From NCBI RefSeq assembly GCF_001618425.1, contig NZ_BDCU01000042.1:62001-126000 (forward strand): 64,000 bases of DNA, read 5' to 3'. Below, one piece after another: positions 62,201 to 64,000 of this stretch; positions within the stretch are counted from its first letter, which is position 1, and the number at the start of each line of letters is the position of its first letter. The notes under the pieces were generated by a model that ran no database searches, had not been told where the DNA came from, and saw only the letters and a program-made list of their open reading frames with translations. The DNA is from Nocardia fusca NBRC 14340. Its GTDB lineage: Bacteria; Actinomycetota; Actinomycetes; Mycobacteriales; Mycobacteriaceae. The translations under genes were made by a program, and so were the position numbers.

Positions 62201-64000
62201 CCATGTACCGGGTCTGGCGCTGGTCGCCGAGGCCGAGCCCGGCCTGATCGCCGGGAGGGCCGGTATACCCGGCGACCTCCGCGACCGGGCGAATCGGGCG
62301 CTGCTGGACTGGGAACTGACTGCCGAGCCGGTCGCCGACCCGGAGCGGGCCGGTGGGCGGGCGCACGAGTTGCGGCGGCTGGACCGGGCGGCGGCGCGGC
62401 TGCCCGGTGATTCGGCGGTCCGGGTGTTCTCGCTGGACCTGCACGGAGATGGCACCGATCTGCTGGTGATCGGTGAGATCGAACGGGCGGACAAGATCGT
62501 CGTCGATGTGTCACCTGGTGCCGCGGATCCGTCCGCTTTCGCGGCGGCGTCGAGCCGTGCACTGAAGTACTACAGCAGGATGGCCGCCGATCCCGGCGAC
62601 GGGCCGCCGCATGCCGTGGTGTTCTGGGCGGGCGCCGATATCGGTGTGCTGTACGAGCAACTGTCGGCGATTCTGGAGGCGCGGGCGGTCGACGCGCTCG
62701 ACAACGGCGCCGGCGGCCCGGGAGTGCCGAGCGAACTGCGGTTCCTGGTCGACAGGTCCCGGCCACTGCCCGATGATTTTCCGAAACCCGCGCTGTTTCA
62801 ACTCCTCACCGTCGGCCTGCACGAGCAGCTGCGGCTGGGTTTTCAACTGGGGTCGTACCTGGACACCAACCCGGAGCTGGGATCGTTGCGGCGTGCGGAA
62901 TGGGATCGCCTACACGGTGAACTGCTCCCCGAAATCGCCCGACAGCTACAGGTTTCCGAGTCTGACCTCCGGGATCCGGTACGGGTGGACCAGCTGCGTC
63001 GCGATGCCGCGGACAACCCCGACGGCGTCTCACCCGACCAGCTGGATTTCTTCGCGTTGGACAACCTGCGCAATGCGGTGGCGGAGCTCGAGCGGTGGCG
63101 CACCAGGGCCGAACAGGTGATCACCCTGAGCCGGGCGCTCGCCACCGCCCAGGCGCACTACACCGCCGGGTTCGACACCCACACGGAACTCGAGATGCTC
63201 AGGGATCTGGCCGCGGAACTGGATAGGCAGGCCGGGGAGTGGTTCACCGCGAGCCGGGAACTCCATCGCCCACCGGATCCCGGGACGGTGGCCGGCCGGC
63301 CCATCCAGCCGGCGGTATTCGGTCTCGACCCCCATGCCCGGCGCCAGACCGGTGCCAGGCTGGCCGCCCTCGAGCGGGCGATCGAGCTGAACCGCGAAAA
63401 GTGGTCCATATATATCGAGCATGCGATCTCGGACGACGAACTGGCGGCCCGGGTCGCGGCGCGGGACGTGCGCGGGGATCTCGACGCCGGACGTCCGCAC
63501 CGGTTCCGTGATCCGGCCGTGGCCTATCTCCAGGCAGTCGAGCTGCATAACCTGGCCGTCCGGGCCGAAGCTGCGGATCTGATGTTCGAACAGCGCACCG
63601 AACTGATGGACGCGAGCCTGGGCGCCGTCGAACGGATCATCGCGGCTCAGCCCGAGCCGCCGGGCCTGGGTGCGGCATTGCGGGAATTGCGGCAGCACTT
63701 CGCGACGCCGGGCGATTCGCTGCCACGTGCCCTCGACCACGCGGCATTCGAACGTGCCACCGAGGTACTGGAGACCGTCCGCCGGAACTGGGCCGAAGCC
63801 AAACAGCATTCCCACGATGCCTGGCAGGAATTGCGGGGATATCCCGACAACCCCGAACCCGGCCGGTTGCCCGATTTCGCCGACCTCCGCGCGGAGGATG
63901 CCCTGGACGATCTCGACGAAGAGCACGAGGCCCGGCTCGACGACGCCGCCGCGGCGGCCGATGTGCTCGCGGTCGCGCAACTGCTGCTCGATCGTCTGGA
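34368..64000 (+). CDS. Giant modular T7SS-associated protein, open to the window end
   Basis: The ORF opens at GTG 34368 and no stop occurs in this frame up to 64000 (at least 9,877 codons; 3' end outside). An in-frame TAG (34365-34367) directly precedes the start and fixes it; GGTGATC 5 bp upstream can pair with 16S rRNA. Order of parts: T7SS-type helical N-terminus with hydrophobic segments (residues 1-310), Gly/Ser linker and coiled coils (to about 800), degenerate papain-like units (near 36.7, 38.4, 39.0 and 41.2 kb), class I aldolase barrel (2535-2811), papain-like domain with C3811/H3919/D3934, duplicated HTH modules (4005-6700), tandem Nudix (6746-7135), coiled coils, papain-like pair (7841; 61.5 kb), a HSLYEL-type domain near 61.2 kb, an alpha/beta-hydrolase fragment and helices. 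It reads like a fusion of many polymorphic-toxin modules. The mature function is unknown. Confidence 0.9.
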   Translation, partial: MAIPFPPADLAGLLGWVGGSEIPVGNEDFAEVMREGFDELKRQLLDEELARIDEAIGAVQAAYPHGDGGAAILGELRSVRDDIERTGEEFGRLADSIHEFGGEIVAAKLNGFIGLTWLAAELIWALTLGPAGPLAQATAIAATRYFFRMIGLRLAAWIRGKLPGLLVDRGLRTASSHFLYEAIQEGFEEFAQGTVQEVVVQSYLIHNGYQSGVDWGALGTNAVVSAGAGVAAGVAGQGLVRGVSRLPLGADRWGGLARGGLVGSGAELVGAAAAWGISGGMTGNWSVDPRSLTGALAGAAPSMAYGWLGGGDYSGRPITPDDYRRVRVGNPDLGAAPGEEARPEGRPSEASARAGDPERSGVPGGENRWAPPGGGEAGPLASSEAGVRGSSSAGEVGTRVGAGAVGADPNVLAGRALSEADEQWAARDADAGARDGADLDDSGSRMNDSASSTNEYSSRKGQPGLGSEADGTGFGVAAGDRSSGAGEHGERAWGGRDAETVDSAAVGSEQGGGADSVADSGAGGAEGGSGVPPGVTGAVPVGNGREPVDVIAALTNTLARRHPGGLIESPGPVDAAGMDMRALEQVFDGNFVRAGIERGATPKQESWRLQRLARGEERRLTGIGHSMARHAKKQARQRDKAVRAEVEELRRVRAGLAAGRDPGPNIEAELAGIARSRSLDTQGLSDADRWTAYADMLGEQIREKQSARRQARAAELAAGARSAAEFTTRAAREKARLEDLADQRRDIEQEEWRERSTPEHLRELLEELGPGGTLVVVEEFGSTDANGVNARPYALYLEEDTVMVADGVSHGPAPFDFTARTGIERTFVAGIRGDGVPTRPVPASGSGRPERGSGMPAPKGSNPGAGQGYVGADTGDDATSAAVRPGLVVDGTARHRLDPQLPEEVVAAAGVDAAIQDAADPTVVVETGPDDEPARRVDGDDPEPATGARAAAEAGARQAEAGPDTGLAGLTGAVGTPFGAAPAVGVAKSQVEALELVRAVARSAPEVFDRALRVLQPKHRAVLQELSGAGSEARGATPVAAASLPEVLAGEPGGTTSQQVLGAVGALAHTLARGVPTPEEQWLIIRESWLRGDGTFDAALAAAVEELTGKGIETDPEAMRELMRRTAVRPVEGMVAESALSPSELRKAQNPFYEERKAISRWLVSHTEVGTAAVLAHVRKVVGAEAVDRWLESQDPATRSLVTENLSARRAGDLVGGDADEAKLRRYRAVRELIGLTGAAEPSLSAPPEDSQTFGSREQHQEPASDDTTKANAAGRKIVHGEHETPSTGRAASVEAAESGEQNRRSLDDVPAQEAVPYDGTAEVPAEGADTIVGGPDALRGRFAVLQWERVNRSRAGDDLVSEFDESDELPGRSGVAVQRSFKAVLREYGTGENTEFDLGEIRNLVADEEHPAKSAVVVVRRETEDEDGYCAHTFGLVLDENGRVMVDDPADPLIHGRRLDDLISSGLIAGRFGDVNGVFAILHDGGGNAVDAEGNPAEVGEPELSEQIAWLGADGGDTRLGAVDVTSGMRDRTPLGEIAVWAGERGVDFPISQFDRGSDDLESAVAAAFGAEFVRYGDASGGFRDAYRELDAKLRHHNAAAVVFDRSRTSADDQGKLRIHLVSNVRGSFLVQEITGGRNRSGMLLQDVIPVDAWKFIDVRALIVPEPAGGTETSTSPVGAEMPEDQKRTVELSAEDAFLEALSADESGRGVLELLGLLDITIVHDLLDTPGYRVEEFDDPREPSGYRQQKQIVLDAGLELPEQIAGLSGYLTDALAESGLDDAAVEDWTMRLTGGPLMEALRRDEPGRRIRDVLDRLDIRIVYSDSWHTGVDFDYVQDPRDPTGERRQWKITLDADLAVPDQIVQLASGAIAAVERSGVAAAEMNTLTEPLRDFLETISRDVVSRLAAPLPVGVASSREAFEAEAARLYHEAVESGSPEIAVPVEPTAWREDVDPHYHLWVSGTQETIAALRAHLPKFIWGRGEFDQRTTASGAATLAIPVEDHVALGQTLRDITRFQADHPAGFTHEFPVGAQPVPECPGVGFSAIPAVEIRRRLRDLELLLHLPDGRKMVELLRARPYIDADNTPVGRERLSAYERELVRQARRLDLPETGAPEVVQALRVLRDADENDSLDLHRRLREVYHRIRPAIVDGPQAIAAITRATLRRYLAETDSTARNYDDFLVTLRDQLWFAGIDPARPHLELGDEPFGAHEDAVPPHRGSTRSADEQVAEVMERVRDLYSRADMELPVGESGPERSDRGSAAAFRGSLDRFGTSEQGYRDAYTALGRELLDIGPGSTAVVAQQSDVGERSVYLVRNIAGRLWVEEPEGRIRGTAYTFDAAVRPTGEVRATLLDDAGCAVAPGHARIIAEALADPAGHHGAIEREIERLRAECDRLLASPVPGVSGNLTEHRIRELIDRGPHELVVAVEKIRPDLRYPFTGDQRPLHLLRIARRLEIARRSVDEWSAAEATRSEPLEIPAIDTLDVTPSPESAWQESVTAAQHGVPSSGQDIRQLLQSRWEGLKYSTDRGSGYWRRLTRLFNDDGTSVIVALDHALTDGPVVRDAKEFSPLIRAVLENGANGVFLHRGNASRFARTSADGLVLHVTGGPVIGEDVDGDGLLRADPNHKLLLGSAESIVREAQRLDVDAVSVHVNVGSPDNAEQEAEVAELGRALSEADIPLIIMSYPRGPGISPDNLDHVLTAVSQAVLLGADIVKTSIPKWPDGAVDTEDRPIGGTPDLAAMRAVVASSQVPVVFAGGSNWTIPMEQVVAAVRESGAVGLAVGRMVFRNPDNLSPGAAMRLVDGALRGDAVPRIPDKGSDPSTWESWAETRYDAARADDTDVGRIAAYLAGIAADPAAHGLSPEDVAHLLEVSDVDTLGAVKNHLYFNKHDLIDDLTGERVVARFRANHLIAETWRDLALGCPLDRDTVMSHVELLRHEAAEQRFEARWFSAWGELPPFEIMHGEANGEADWEHQLQNLLPTANTDPRYLPAQSGGQLIEPDRGAGAGPGRITRIRELDAEIQQRAAEIRRQGTLSSGSDLANWVLQVPQYQLRELWRDRNELTDSILAEAALALDDSDATRELRGELGGALDKTRDRAEAAYDRLRAIATEYQVDPEVGDVGDLLAEIGNRMAITDHSDIDHGADRKTKGGLTDVEYLVERRAARFRAAADMYEAAIEYHSSQERLARAGVRPAAVGTAGSAEFHSGRVADVRQAVEAVVAERRRRIVADLRDLTGYAGLDLDAEIRERTEGDPEMMRVAVAALDDPRYLNGRLTTWIATERRDIALAGNDAAVAAGAPHRRRIDRVERALLRLRRGDLIAQITALKLSDQDHAARTRTADYKTEWSTAYLNARKALHAASLRMHKIAGLEPIGESAGSAEDFRQNLELQEAKLRAEVGADLNAGTDTAGSVGSESALTGSRSTPRALWAQLDGIDRTRKSFARAEHELHCAEVELALLEAELPGSANIVRDPGFWPELGGTPLDKAVRAAWDAHYSVYSNAEHRQRRAARRRFADIAAAIADGPDPEFVRDVVVGILNEHSDATWEPGILHADDADEQDSSELRLSIFGALRDFPVDARVQAEADADFERIRNDSHDIDAIARTIREARDEHGDPVFPEEGADTAVILANLEGIKSHAFVNEYRRLDSDTGLLEDTPRLAQGHPEMVTVWDRLVRNTYETDEWGIALTPAEQTAQRRSDVEFLRHEFYEALGMLAGMDLETAHLEADLLAPWQETRFDAERARARAAIRETPDPAATLVYPGELDDYTPQNHPGPLELSMAFEADRVASGAGPDGRGRARTVAGGCVRQSGAAINTWYAPYREGRPPVVHNHPENPAAAPLLPGHDIDDIVPVQVMSQLAQGHNVFRGRRNAGLQAVADLLTRPIEGDDSGAGRAGHGRGMWVTTTPRNSDTAHAFFVVNEHGTLRLVDPAFDTDTEFEATTYEPSPYLVHGIEFDSQGDPVAPIVYDYDTPLESPPKARAPRPGPDVSGGARDPDRLAPDLLRRARGLDFVAAAGDVHRALGPGIHREVLAELGGLRESGWWRGPVENDSWVAHAVTAVALGRAQQAWRDTLRVPEDDEELVRSYLEILDQARADVFVGHIVIRPQLLAHTHSLPHLHEVVESAPAPLLVQVVNALGRSEPGARGAYFRALTSPSGAATAKKRELDERKSGVFGDSTVDLLLSVLSDADSATLRHPARRLDAYPSTRAGLARLLTALREAAGWTSMEQFARASGVSATTITRAENEAGELIAPAILTKLFDALVLPNVLRDQILDKFQLGAADELGGAPPIGGGEQGTVLLKAAVRQDNVHLTDHFDQQLQQFDEALRARVALHVESPDESVVESLRSEIRARVLEAHDHIPVQDWLFAIIDLRLTGDPGVWLKFYCETEGVSQQRLATDAQVDRTSIYFAVRGAHRTSPDAWWKLLTGLGVPGWYRDLFAQKFLTGFDSFSTDIEKHRSLGSFFAVRRIIKGLSRDRLANIAAVSPLAVSNAESFLARQRLNGSMSRLVGGLEISGEDANIAALAFLPGRLDSFGTDPAEHSRFGSVVTACRHQLGLGVREFAARFGVSKSTLAQIEADQVVPAASFVQMLYSYPDLDSTEDQRLAADALLTGGSAVSLVQTAVRVGNTVVLDQQLRRFENDLRRRLENGGIEADRAWAAIKFTAHTRILEKSDRIRMRPWLEDIADSVLSGEIDSGYELVTPEEMDLRDEWAGALYEVVRAELARDAHGMAEAIACTISGAERDWGRVGFDVESELVPILHYLFLDEHSLIDEDTGEVIRRRFDPDFQVMEAILRLVTGERVADEVRARDIRFIEHELLERSSGERHQPVNSRFDWAGELPAVGFPDADGADPPPVDPEAVRETPDPAMSADGPGGVDDHTPEDHSGPAERSVALEAEPGPSGDSPEKDLGKDDTDGAAGVLSQASGRSDGDPVRIREEAGSAGSAADDRQDDLGVPGSERPDAGDRARYGSPDSGTGENRGDLAGERGHSSVAPLRDAAEDKGETDGTAGVLRPGSGRPGGDRVSVRGDRGDGPALDHQQADEALRGPERGLTRDGRLGGGADHGSAPDARRVAGEGDDSGLAAVAAEALESSLTPDLLRRARSTGSEFAVAAGEMRRAIGLGIHEEMLAGLGRLRDRRWWHGPVENDSWVAHTVTAAALGYAQQAWRYAPGVPEEDGQLVRRYLEILDRAKADAFVGHAVIRPQLLAHTRLLPHLHGMVERVPAPLLARVVKALARSGPGDRRGYFRALTTPSDAATLEKRRLDEGRSGLFDNSTIHLLMSALSGPDSTTLHTPARRLDDYPDIASLLPDLRSAAGFTSVHQLDIAAGLTKDTNRRVEKLGGKATPENWRKIFEVLHIPPRLADEIVLRFLPEQLNDFRLLVSGADISTRGRILELLAQGTFTALQLEELLGLSKTTVYRTLAELRDSGAVQVNNDTAGSYVYSLAQNRPENVADAHPADPEPSPDGIRMRQWLEGLADSVVSGEIEAGYELVAPAEIDRRDEWANTLCDVVRMELERDPRGMAEAIGRTLCRSEREGGRVGFDVESELVPILRYLFLDEHDLIDQNSGAITRRRFDADFQIMEAILRLITGERVSDEVRASDIRLVEHELLERSKGERADHESRHNAANERFDWVGGLPADVAVQRLETDEARGYRLRSGAGGASKSDGAESGRPGHEAAAAARLLTSTERNILELLADGPRRVEEVAARAGVSKNVALKALRRLEARNLVEYGKDGPWSTYGLPEPAPGARVTESPGPGTRGTEVAAHNSPGDFLIARLSDKGWSEKYLADMIDDPDISETIVVSAERSSAGITPRRWRTILLALGVSESDRNRFARRFIDGLDSFSTKPGAHQRLGSYLLACRLDRELTQKQLVDLTGLPATDIRAAQNRRSWQLEDFEPWIVDLTRVLAEPEDMAEVAARFFRMRPDLFETALPADTAAADDAWSRARSADVEWTPETVNLGPGDIGHLAEVISEKPSDPSLWYAWAEEQYRLIRLWMEGSPEAEVREIVANLATVKRKEGQPPFTRAEIKQVLTYIFLDQHRFRAADGTAYYDNFDCDFQIVEAIYRMVLGDWNSDEVDPAVLKASDIRLIEHEIGEIAFAEQYPYESWEEWHNRADSRLKNGHSDWEYGLLTVTGLVPMRGQREDYAHRFGAIRSGAGHSDERPENDEDGEDTPPDGLEVSAGGQPESADDVDELVRAAHQGDPLALARLRTHFIPEVYGKFERKYPGGDPWLAYVLTIDTLHSALDAVLGRELGADPERDFDVARSEAIRSTPAAAALKARLLRDSGAALAGRADLRARIESTPAHIVARAVHRITDHSDVGLDGPQLDTLLEHIRSFGHTHRSLRNDRRTYPDLGTLIADLRRAAGFTSQTQMDQVGGFRADATHSLETTSRGPIDVVAGIFERVALPHPLWNPIVAELADGHPDSFDISAAAHTTFHSYLAACRWAARFPGDNSRPMSRQELAELLGVSVATIRRLETGSRGPAIDPEFRKALYRVLGIAEAEWEAAERLFESGLDVAPVNERTAQDTRAESPDRPLTDMQMRIVAVLDEQGECAVSDLAHLTRAAHKRVLKAMRGLQDLRIVEPVEDGAQARYRLLPDARNTTPVVAGERVQRAGGPLTDRQARIALLLADRPMSALELSSALGIPLKAVQWNLKVLGDEGFVEVASQHTSRGRAFVYRLARELPTEVEQRRRDAGDTEKPESPADTSPAAVELDSADSAGEAAEFELVSAEVAHDGSTYRMLKYKVRMPDGNVYPRDVLDVPATVAVLPVDRQGRVVLSRRFRAAVDDVVLELPSGVFTADGDVPVIARRILAEYGLETGTELSLVTDAVRSGGSSNAVTRVLVARDVDDVEGAEPPPDMLRIPLTEAIAHLTGAALVDTATAVGVLAALGEASGEIRLRPATDPPLNPLPAASGMPPVDSTRVFGAQRLWRGAEDTVWSSPYNEVRRLELHTPDEGVVSQDVITRHATVLALPWDERTDEVVLVRQYRAPLGRWIYQLPAGMLDKAGEDPLTGARRELAEGAGLAALHWSEILTAEPLPGVTDEHHRIYLARNLYGIPRLDAGESDEIGMGQVRIPVDEALAMAMRGEIDDGPAVISLLALASVRAGRLAPRVVVEGGQRSATEDSTRGGLPVDPPPAPDDRGGDSLPRPGDPDGAGDGTAGYVPESVHPGDLDADFGVAGPDRRPGHSGVWPVDQSVVEQRPTESDSGGSPADPPVAQYLPAASDSRVSWPQPWVPERDLDEVGIAAIVPGLAQKRIDWRAARDKLKSELFGRLPTDSPDLFPWKIIHDLSRGGGDALNNPDSEFRRYVDEYHERLRGEINRVVADLPRSGSTTGTTPESSLESTRTLQVVGDLWLMPDRPKVLTSLLVDFARLHGIVAQIREFAQYNGWIDAIDAMDSAMYRESAHPGAGPLSLKELRARAEEFEAKAAETVAVAKTVRQTGQRLMNLASDSGVQLNVGEARRRDVLPGPETVARLRREVEELELQARTRPFPDPEGRQPGVERLGPLNRLLRTIETFEACSLELEERRFELDTLAVAGSSVEPSLSQDSPLKWEAGRSLGWLAESRIAISDPLTSIKYYEPTDNVPPDVRRQQWLTGIEALDRAVRYAWAEFEFASRAEGDDPGRTRAIERMYWQWRVEQLAARASVLVDQSVARTNLFGEVQRLYWKPGPLVEGSEFDRDTRFASSYRDELDDAMRRPVSPGRLLSLVDDIREQLVLEQVERADRFGDDVVAGVHAAVPDAEDRIAQVLLDIEEVAGRLESVIGDLGVVERQLDSLLGTDSAWQVLAGLVPDAGEAIAPHRRSDTEDTAWEPNRCGERLLADIERVFGRDDLGDLTGVGDLSGVMASRLEQALADDPNGEVRRAVRIHGLAEIETGVRRLMTTGQKHGGVVVFDPKVTSAAAREQGHTYLIEWSVDEQGEPRFLSHDDQARADAETVSTDNQSAAGGVDFVLPDAGFGGPVFVTFLDAEARVQAVPQPPDHWRVRWDSEDFPVGADDAVPESSAPGGLPPDVYEAVRAVPGPNAGLDSELGPDGRDTVSPLSLARQYRGAPAALWSWEFHPFVREPESLGRTGSHGGRTFELDLNLLRNAALVAGTTPGLSPGAANGTQTAEFVANLDKIEALKAVAQAQLEYWGGRPGQMADDAGLMRRVIDLERLAARIFEAEAAAHRGHGSMYRVSSARTHEVDELRDELASRARDTVEWAAERRYVWQLGDFAPSRVLGPVTLRLADEFARQLAEFAPPPDMQPDGWAHRNVAALAERQQQLRRDRDLRAAHLGELIGYPPELLTPEHVAVLAERLSGPAAAGHSEADRLRLLDRELIAGEAALIGTAHAEGLALLHGATVWTRAQLAVLDEQFRAVRDLARNAWAVGDYDFTQEPTELTRLRELRGRLDRKSGRDLEKFERSAISGRLDLLIDFAETRQLLATRETALVELAGQVEDLAAQYFEVRDALAAVSDIGHGDDGRPAEIAVALDNALGLVLEAVRTGELPPAAQPENTLPPVSLPGARAPQGPVSTEPDRAAAKQARLGDDDGGALSADPVAPNSGVPGWRVLRVREEVELARVLYHDPEVRQAAVAVLQHLRAVLIDMHAPDRTPEQIERVEDAFYAVGGTKGHGQVARSVSLDELAAAGNVRELMCALQNAMWYSGQIDPPAGPTLDDGVTELLNRTDWTETAARLGLDVEALGALRVQIVGADPLGTVELLDVSESVKSVRDDKDLPLLEELALSNADERPPSERWKRRRVWTVQDWRLLGMPLSSREFAAIPGPLIALEISRLEPGNLELPRTADGRVDEDTLEDALRAEFEARGKDFRFALPLYEFDEQTGSRVRDANGNAVVTLVRVYCADREVTPEEAQRLDPERYAVPLPADRATVGSLAVGIARDGEWFRSTAVERGFPVVSAISGTAARFASHFLWLKPPGVSDTAYLGAVLAFLMPEHHSLYELVRAIQRFGLEVVDPAVFEAADPVDALYRAVFDAFGLPMPEGGARIRPISEDSEAAAGTVESAAARKIDHCAWDLIGNITAVSGREDLGDLGPAGLSGVLVSRVEPALGPGPDGEPARAVWIPELAGLEPVLRDMVRSGRSRGLVSVFDPTLTPTVGGPMGHTYLLEWRSDGPGGIRFTRYDGPAAAPDRTATDAGAEAVTGVGRDFALPAEGRGDRVLVVFLDHNGRVETPPQQPESWRPRADADDFAVGADDAVPSRPGDPEPGDPWAVTSYAPAPLNAGEQSQIAEVRRLLGGTGPVLPLRHTHVPGLALVAEAEPGLIAGRAGIPGDLRDRANRALLDWELTAEPVADPERAGGRAHELRRLDRAAARLPGDSAVRVFSLDLHGDGTDLLVIGEIERADKIVVDVSPGAADPSAFAAASSRALKYYSRMAADPGDGPPHAVVFWAGADIGVLYEQLSAILEARAVDALDNGAGGPGVPSELRFLVDRSRPLPDDFPKPALFQLLTVGLHEQLRLGFQLGSYLDTNPELGSLRRAEWDRLHGELLPEIARQLQVSESDLRDPVRVDQLRRDAADNPDGVSPDQLDFFALDNLRNAVAELERWRTRAEQVITLSRALATAQAHYTAGFDTHTELEMLRDLAAELDRQAGEWFTASRELHRPPDPGTVAGRPIQPAVFGLDPHARRQTGARLAALERAIELNREKWSIYIEHAISDDELAARVAARDVRGDLDAGRPHRFRDPAVAYLQAVELHNLAVRAEAADLMFEQRTELMDASLGAVERIIAAQPEPPGLGAALRELRQHFATPGDSLPRALDHAAFERATEVLETVRRNWAEAKQHSHDAWQELRGYPDNPEPGRLPDFADLRAEDALDDLDEEHEARLDDAAAAADVLAVAQLLLDRL
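41970..42800 (+). other. Class I aldolase (LsrF/DeoC/archaeal Fba-like) domain in the giant protein
   Basis: Residues about 2535-2811 follow the family strand by strand: SVIVALDHALTDGP, ENGANGVFLHRGNA, LVLHVTGGPVIGEDVDG, DPNHKLLLGSAES, VDAVSVHVNVGSPDN, PLIIMSYPRGPGI, LLGADIVKTSIPKW, VPVVFAGGSNW and GLAVGRMVFRNPD. Lys2718 in DIVKTS is the expected Schiff-base lysine (codon at 42519-42521). Nearest known relatives by pattern are archaeal class I fructose-bisphosphate aldolase, ADH synthase and LsrF. Core and catalytic Lys appear complete, so enzymatic activity is plausible. A metabolic aldolase inside such a protein is highly unusual. Confidence 0.8.
45780..46215 (+). other. Papain-like (Tox-PL type) domain with intact triad
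   Basis: Residues about 3805-3948. Cys3811 (RTVAGGCVRQSGAAINTWY), His3919 (DTAHAFFVVNEHGTLRL) and Asp3934 (LVDPAFDTDTEFE) follow the order and spacing of papain-fold toxin/glutamine-deamidase domains. Other copies in the same protein lack one or more residues, so this is the best candidate for an active protease or deamidase effector. Confidence 0.65.
46381..48900 (+). repeat. HTH-bearing module, first copy
   Basis: Starts LAPDLLRRARGLDFVAAAGD. The first 360 bp are closely similar in DNA to 49677-50040 (for example CGATCTCCTACGCCGTGCCC in both). It holds XRE-like units at about 47022 (SMEQFARASGVSATTITRAE), 47550 (SQQRLATDAQVDRTSIYFAV), 47800 (SRDRLANIAAVSPLAVSNAE) and 48050 (GVREFAARFGVSKSTLAQIE). 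It closes with the EHE module (48432-48900; YLFLDEHSLIDEDTGEV, RFIEHELLER). Confidence 0.75.
49138..49371 (+). CDS. Small gene 1 embedded in the giant ORF (frame +1)
   Basis: ATG 49138 follows GGAAAGGAC and starts a 77-residue protein (MALLVFFRKLQDDPTEI, RRLTID-like strand, GTWPENGVIQA end). Third codon positions are mostly G/C in this frame, whereas the giant frame here reads as Gly/Asp/Arg low complexity. It is clearly paralogous to the gene at 49411: both begin MALLV, share QRLTI and DQNG, and end WPE.G.IQA. From memory, similar 75-80 residue proteins of unknown role occur in Streptomyces and Nocardia. It may be an immunity or accessory factor of the flanking modules. Confidence 0.65.
   Translation: MALLVFFRKLQDDPTEIRYEFGRKRDQLDQRLTIDKTTWAFQDQNGRTRGTVHDTAARILGQVRTEGTWPENGVIQA
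49411..49641 (+). CDS. Small gene 2 embedded in the giant ORF (frame +1)
   Basis: A 76-residue protein with AAAGGAGAG 5 bp before ATG 49411, an excellent ribosome site. Sequence: MALLVYYGLVQDGPEEIEYR, MDQRLTINKRTKHFADQNGA, WPEKGMIQA. Paralogue of the gene at 49138, 39 bp away, so a local tandem duplication. It ends at TAG 49639-49641, and the second HTH module of the giant ORF resumes about 36 bp later. Confidence 0.65.
   Translation: MALLVYYGLVQDGPEEIEYRFGGTEAMDQRLTINKRTKHFADQNGASHGMVASAAARIMGRHRMQGEWPEKGMIQA
49677..51350 (+). repeat. HTH-bearing module, second copy
   Basis: Starts LTPDLLRRARSTGSEFAVAA, matching the first copy, and shares GPVENDSWVAH, VIRPQLLAHT and PARRLD. It then has an XRE-like unit (about 50330, VHQLDIAAGLTKDTNRRVEK) and a winged helix (about 50570, LQLEELLGLSKTTVYRTLAE). 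It ends with the EHE module (YLFLDEHDLIDQNSGAI, RLVEHELLERSKGER). The copies have diverged in their DNA-binding parts but keep the ends. Confidence 0.75.
51450..52860 (+). other. Third HTH set and fourth EHE module
   Basis: A winged helix (about 51450-51640, VEEVAARAGVSKNVALKALR) is followed by a degenerate unit (about 51730, EKYLADMIDDPDISETIVVS), an XRE-like unit (about 51990, TQKQLVDLTGLPATDIRAAQ) and an EHE module (52360-52860; TYIFLDQHRFRAADGTA, RLIEHEIGEIAFAEQYPY). It repeats the order DNA-binding unit then EHE module seen twice upstream. Confidence 0.6.
52985..53160 (+). other. Sigma-70 region-2-like segment of the giant protein
   Basis: DELVRAAHQGDPLALARLRT, FIPEVYGKFERKYPG and WLAYVLTIDTLHSAL follow the start of ECF sigma factors (LV..A..GD..AL..L...Y.P.VY......). 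It resembles the sigma-like parts of the 1,951-residue protein. No -10 recognition helix is clear. Confidence 0.4.
53470..54480 (+). other. Array of two XRE-like and two winged-helix domains
   Basis: XRE-like: about 53478 (SQTQMDQVGGFRADATHSLE) and about 53800 (SRQELAELLGVSVATIRRLE, very canonical, then TGSRGPAIDPEF). Winged helix: about 54036 (MQMRIVAVLDEQGECAVSDL, then KRVLKAMRGLQDLRIVEPVE) and about 54276 (SALELSSALGIPLKAVQWNL, then VLGDEGFVEV). The last two resemble MarR/ROK-type wings placed in tandem, directly before the Nudix domains. Confidence 0.65.
54603..55770 (+). other. Tandem Nudix domains (first degenerate)
   Basis: Copy 1 (54603-55080) has the fold (DVPATVAVLPVDRQGRVVLS, VVLELPSGVFTADGD) but no REUxEE. 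Copy 2 (55190-55770) reads EVVLVRQYRAPLGRWIYQLP and a Nudix box AGMLDKAGEDPLTGARRELA-EGAGL. This keeps RE-L-x-E but has Gly for the second metal Glu and one extra residue after the first Gly. Pattern and length are those of ADP-ribose pyrophosphatases. Activity of copy 2 is uncertain. Confidence 0.7.
57880..58460 (+). other. Papain-like domain with Cys7841 and His7933
   Basis: PNRCGERLLADIERVFGRDD carries the candidate Cys7841; EQGHTYLIEWSVDEQG carries His7933 before a strand; SHDD offers an acid. The following block ends DSEDFPVGADDAVPE. A paralogous copy lies at 61490-62080. Confidence 0.5.
61490..62080 (+). other. Second copy of the papain-like domain
   Basis: IDHCAWDLIGNITAVSGRED (Cys), PMGHTYLLEWRSDGPGG (His) and the end DADDFAVGADDAVPS mirror the copy at 57880-58460. 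It is preceded by a domain (61160-61310; SAISGTAARFASHFLWLK, LMPEHHSLYELVRAI) that I have seen repeatedly in large actinobacterial toxins. Confidence 0.5.
62400..62720 (+). other. Truncated alpha/beta-hydrolase (DUF1023-like) segment
   Basis: RVFSLDLHGDGTDLLVIGEI, ADKIVVDVSPGAADPSAF and PHAVVFWAGADIG match the first strands of DUF1023 hydrolases (LLxFDPxGDGR..VAVGD..TADNVAV.VPG), but the nucleophile GHSYGS motif is absent, so the segment is catalytically dead. Confidence 0.5.

Noticed and set aside
1..64000. tRNA, rRNA, replication origin or prophage genes
   Set aside because: No cloverleaf, rRNA-like sequence, DnaA-box cluster or phage structural gene was recognised by eye; a tRNAscan/Infernal run would be decisive.
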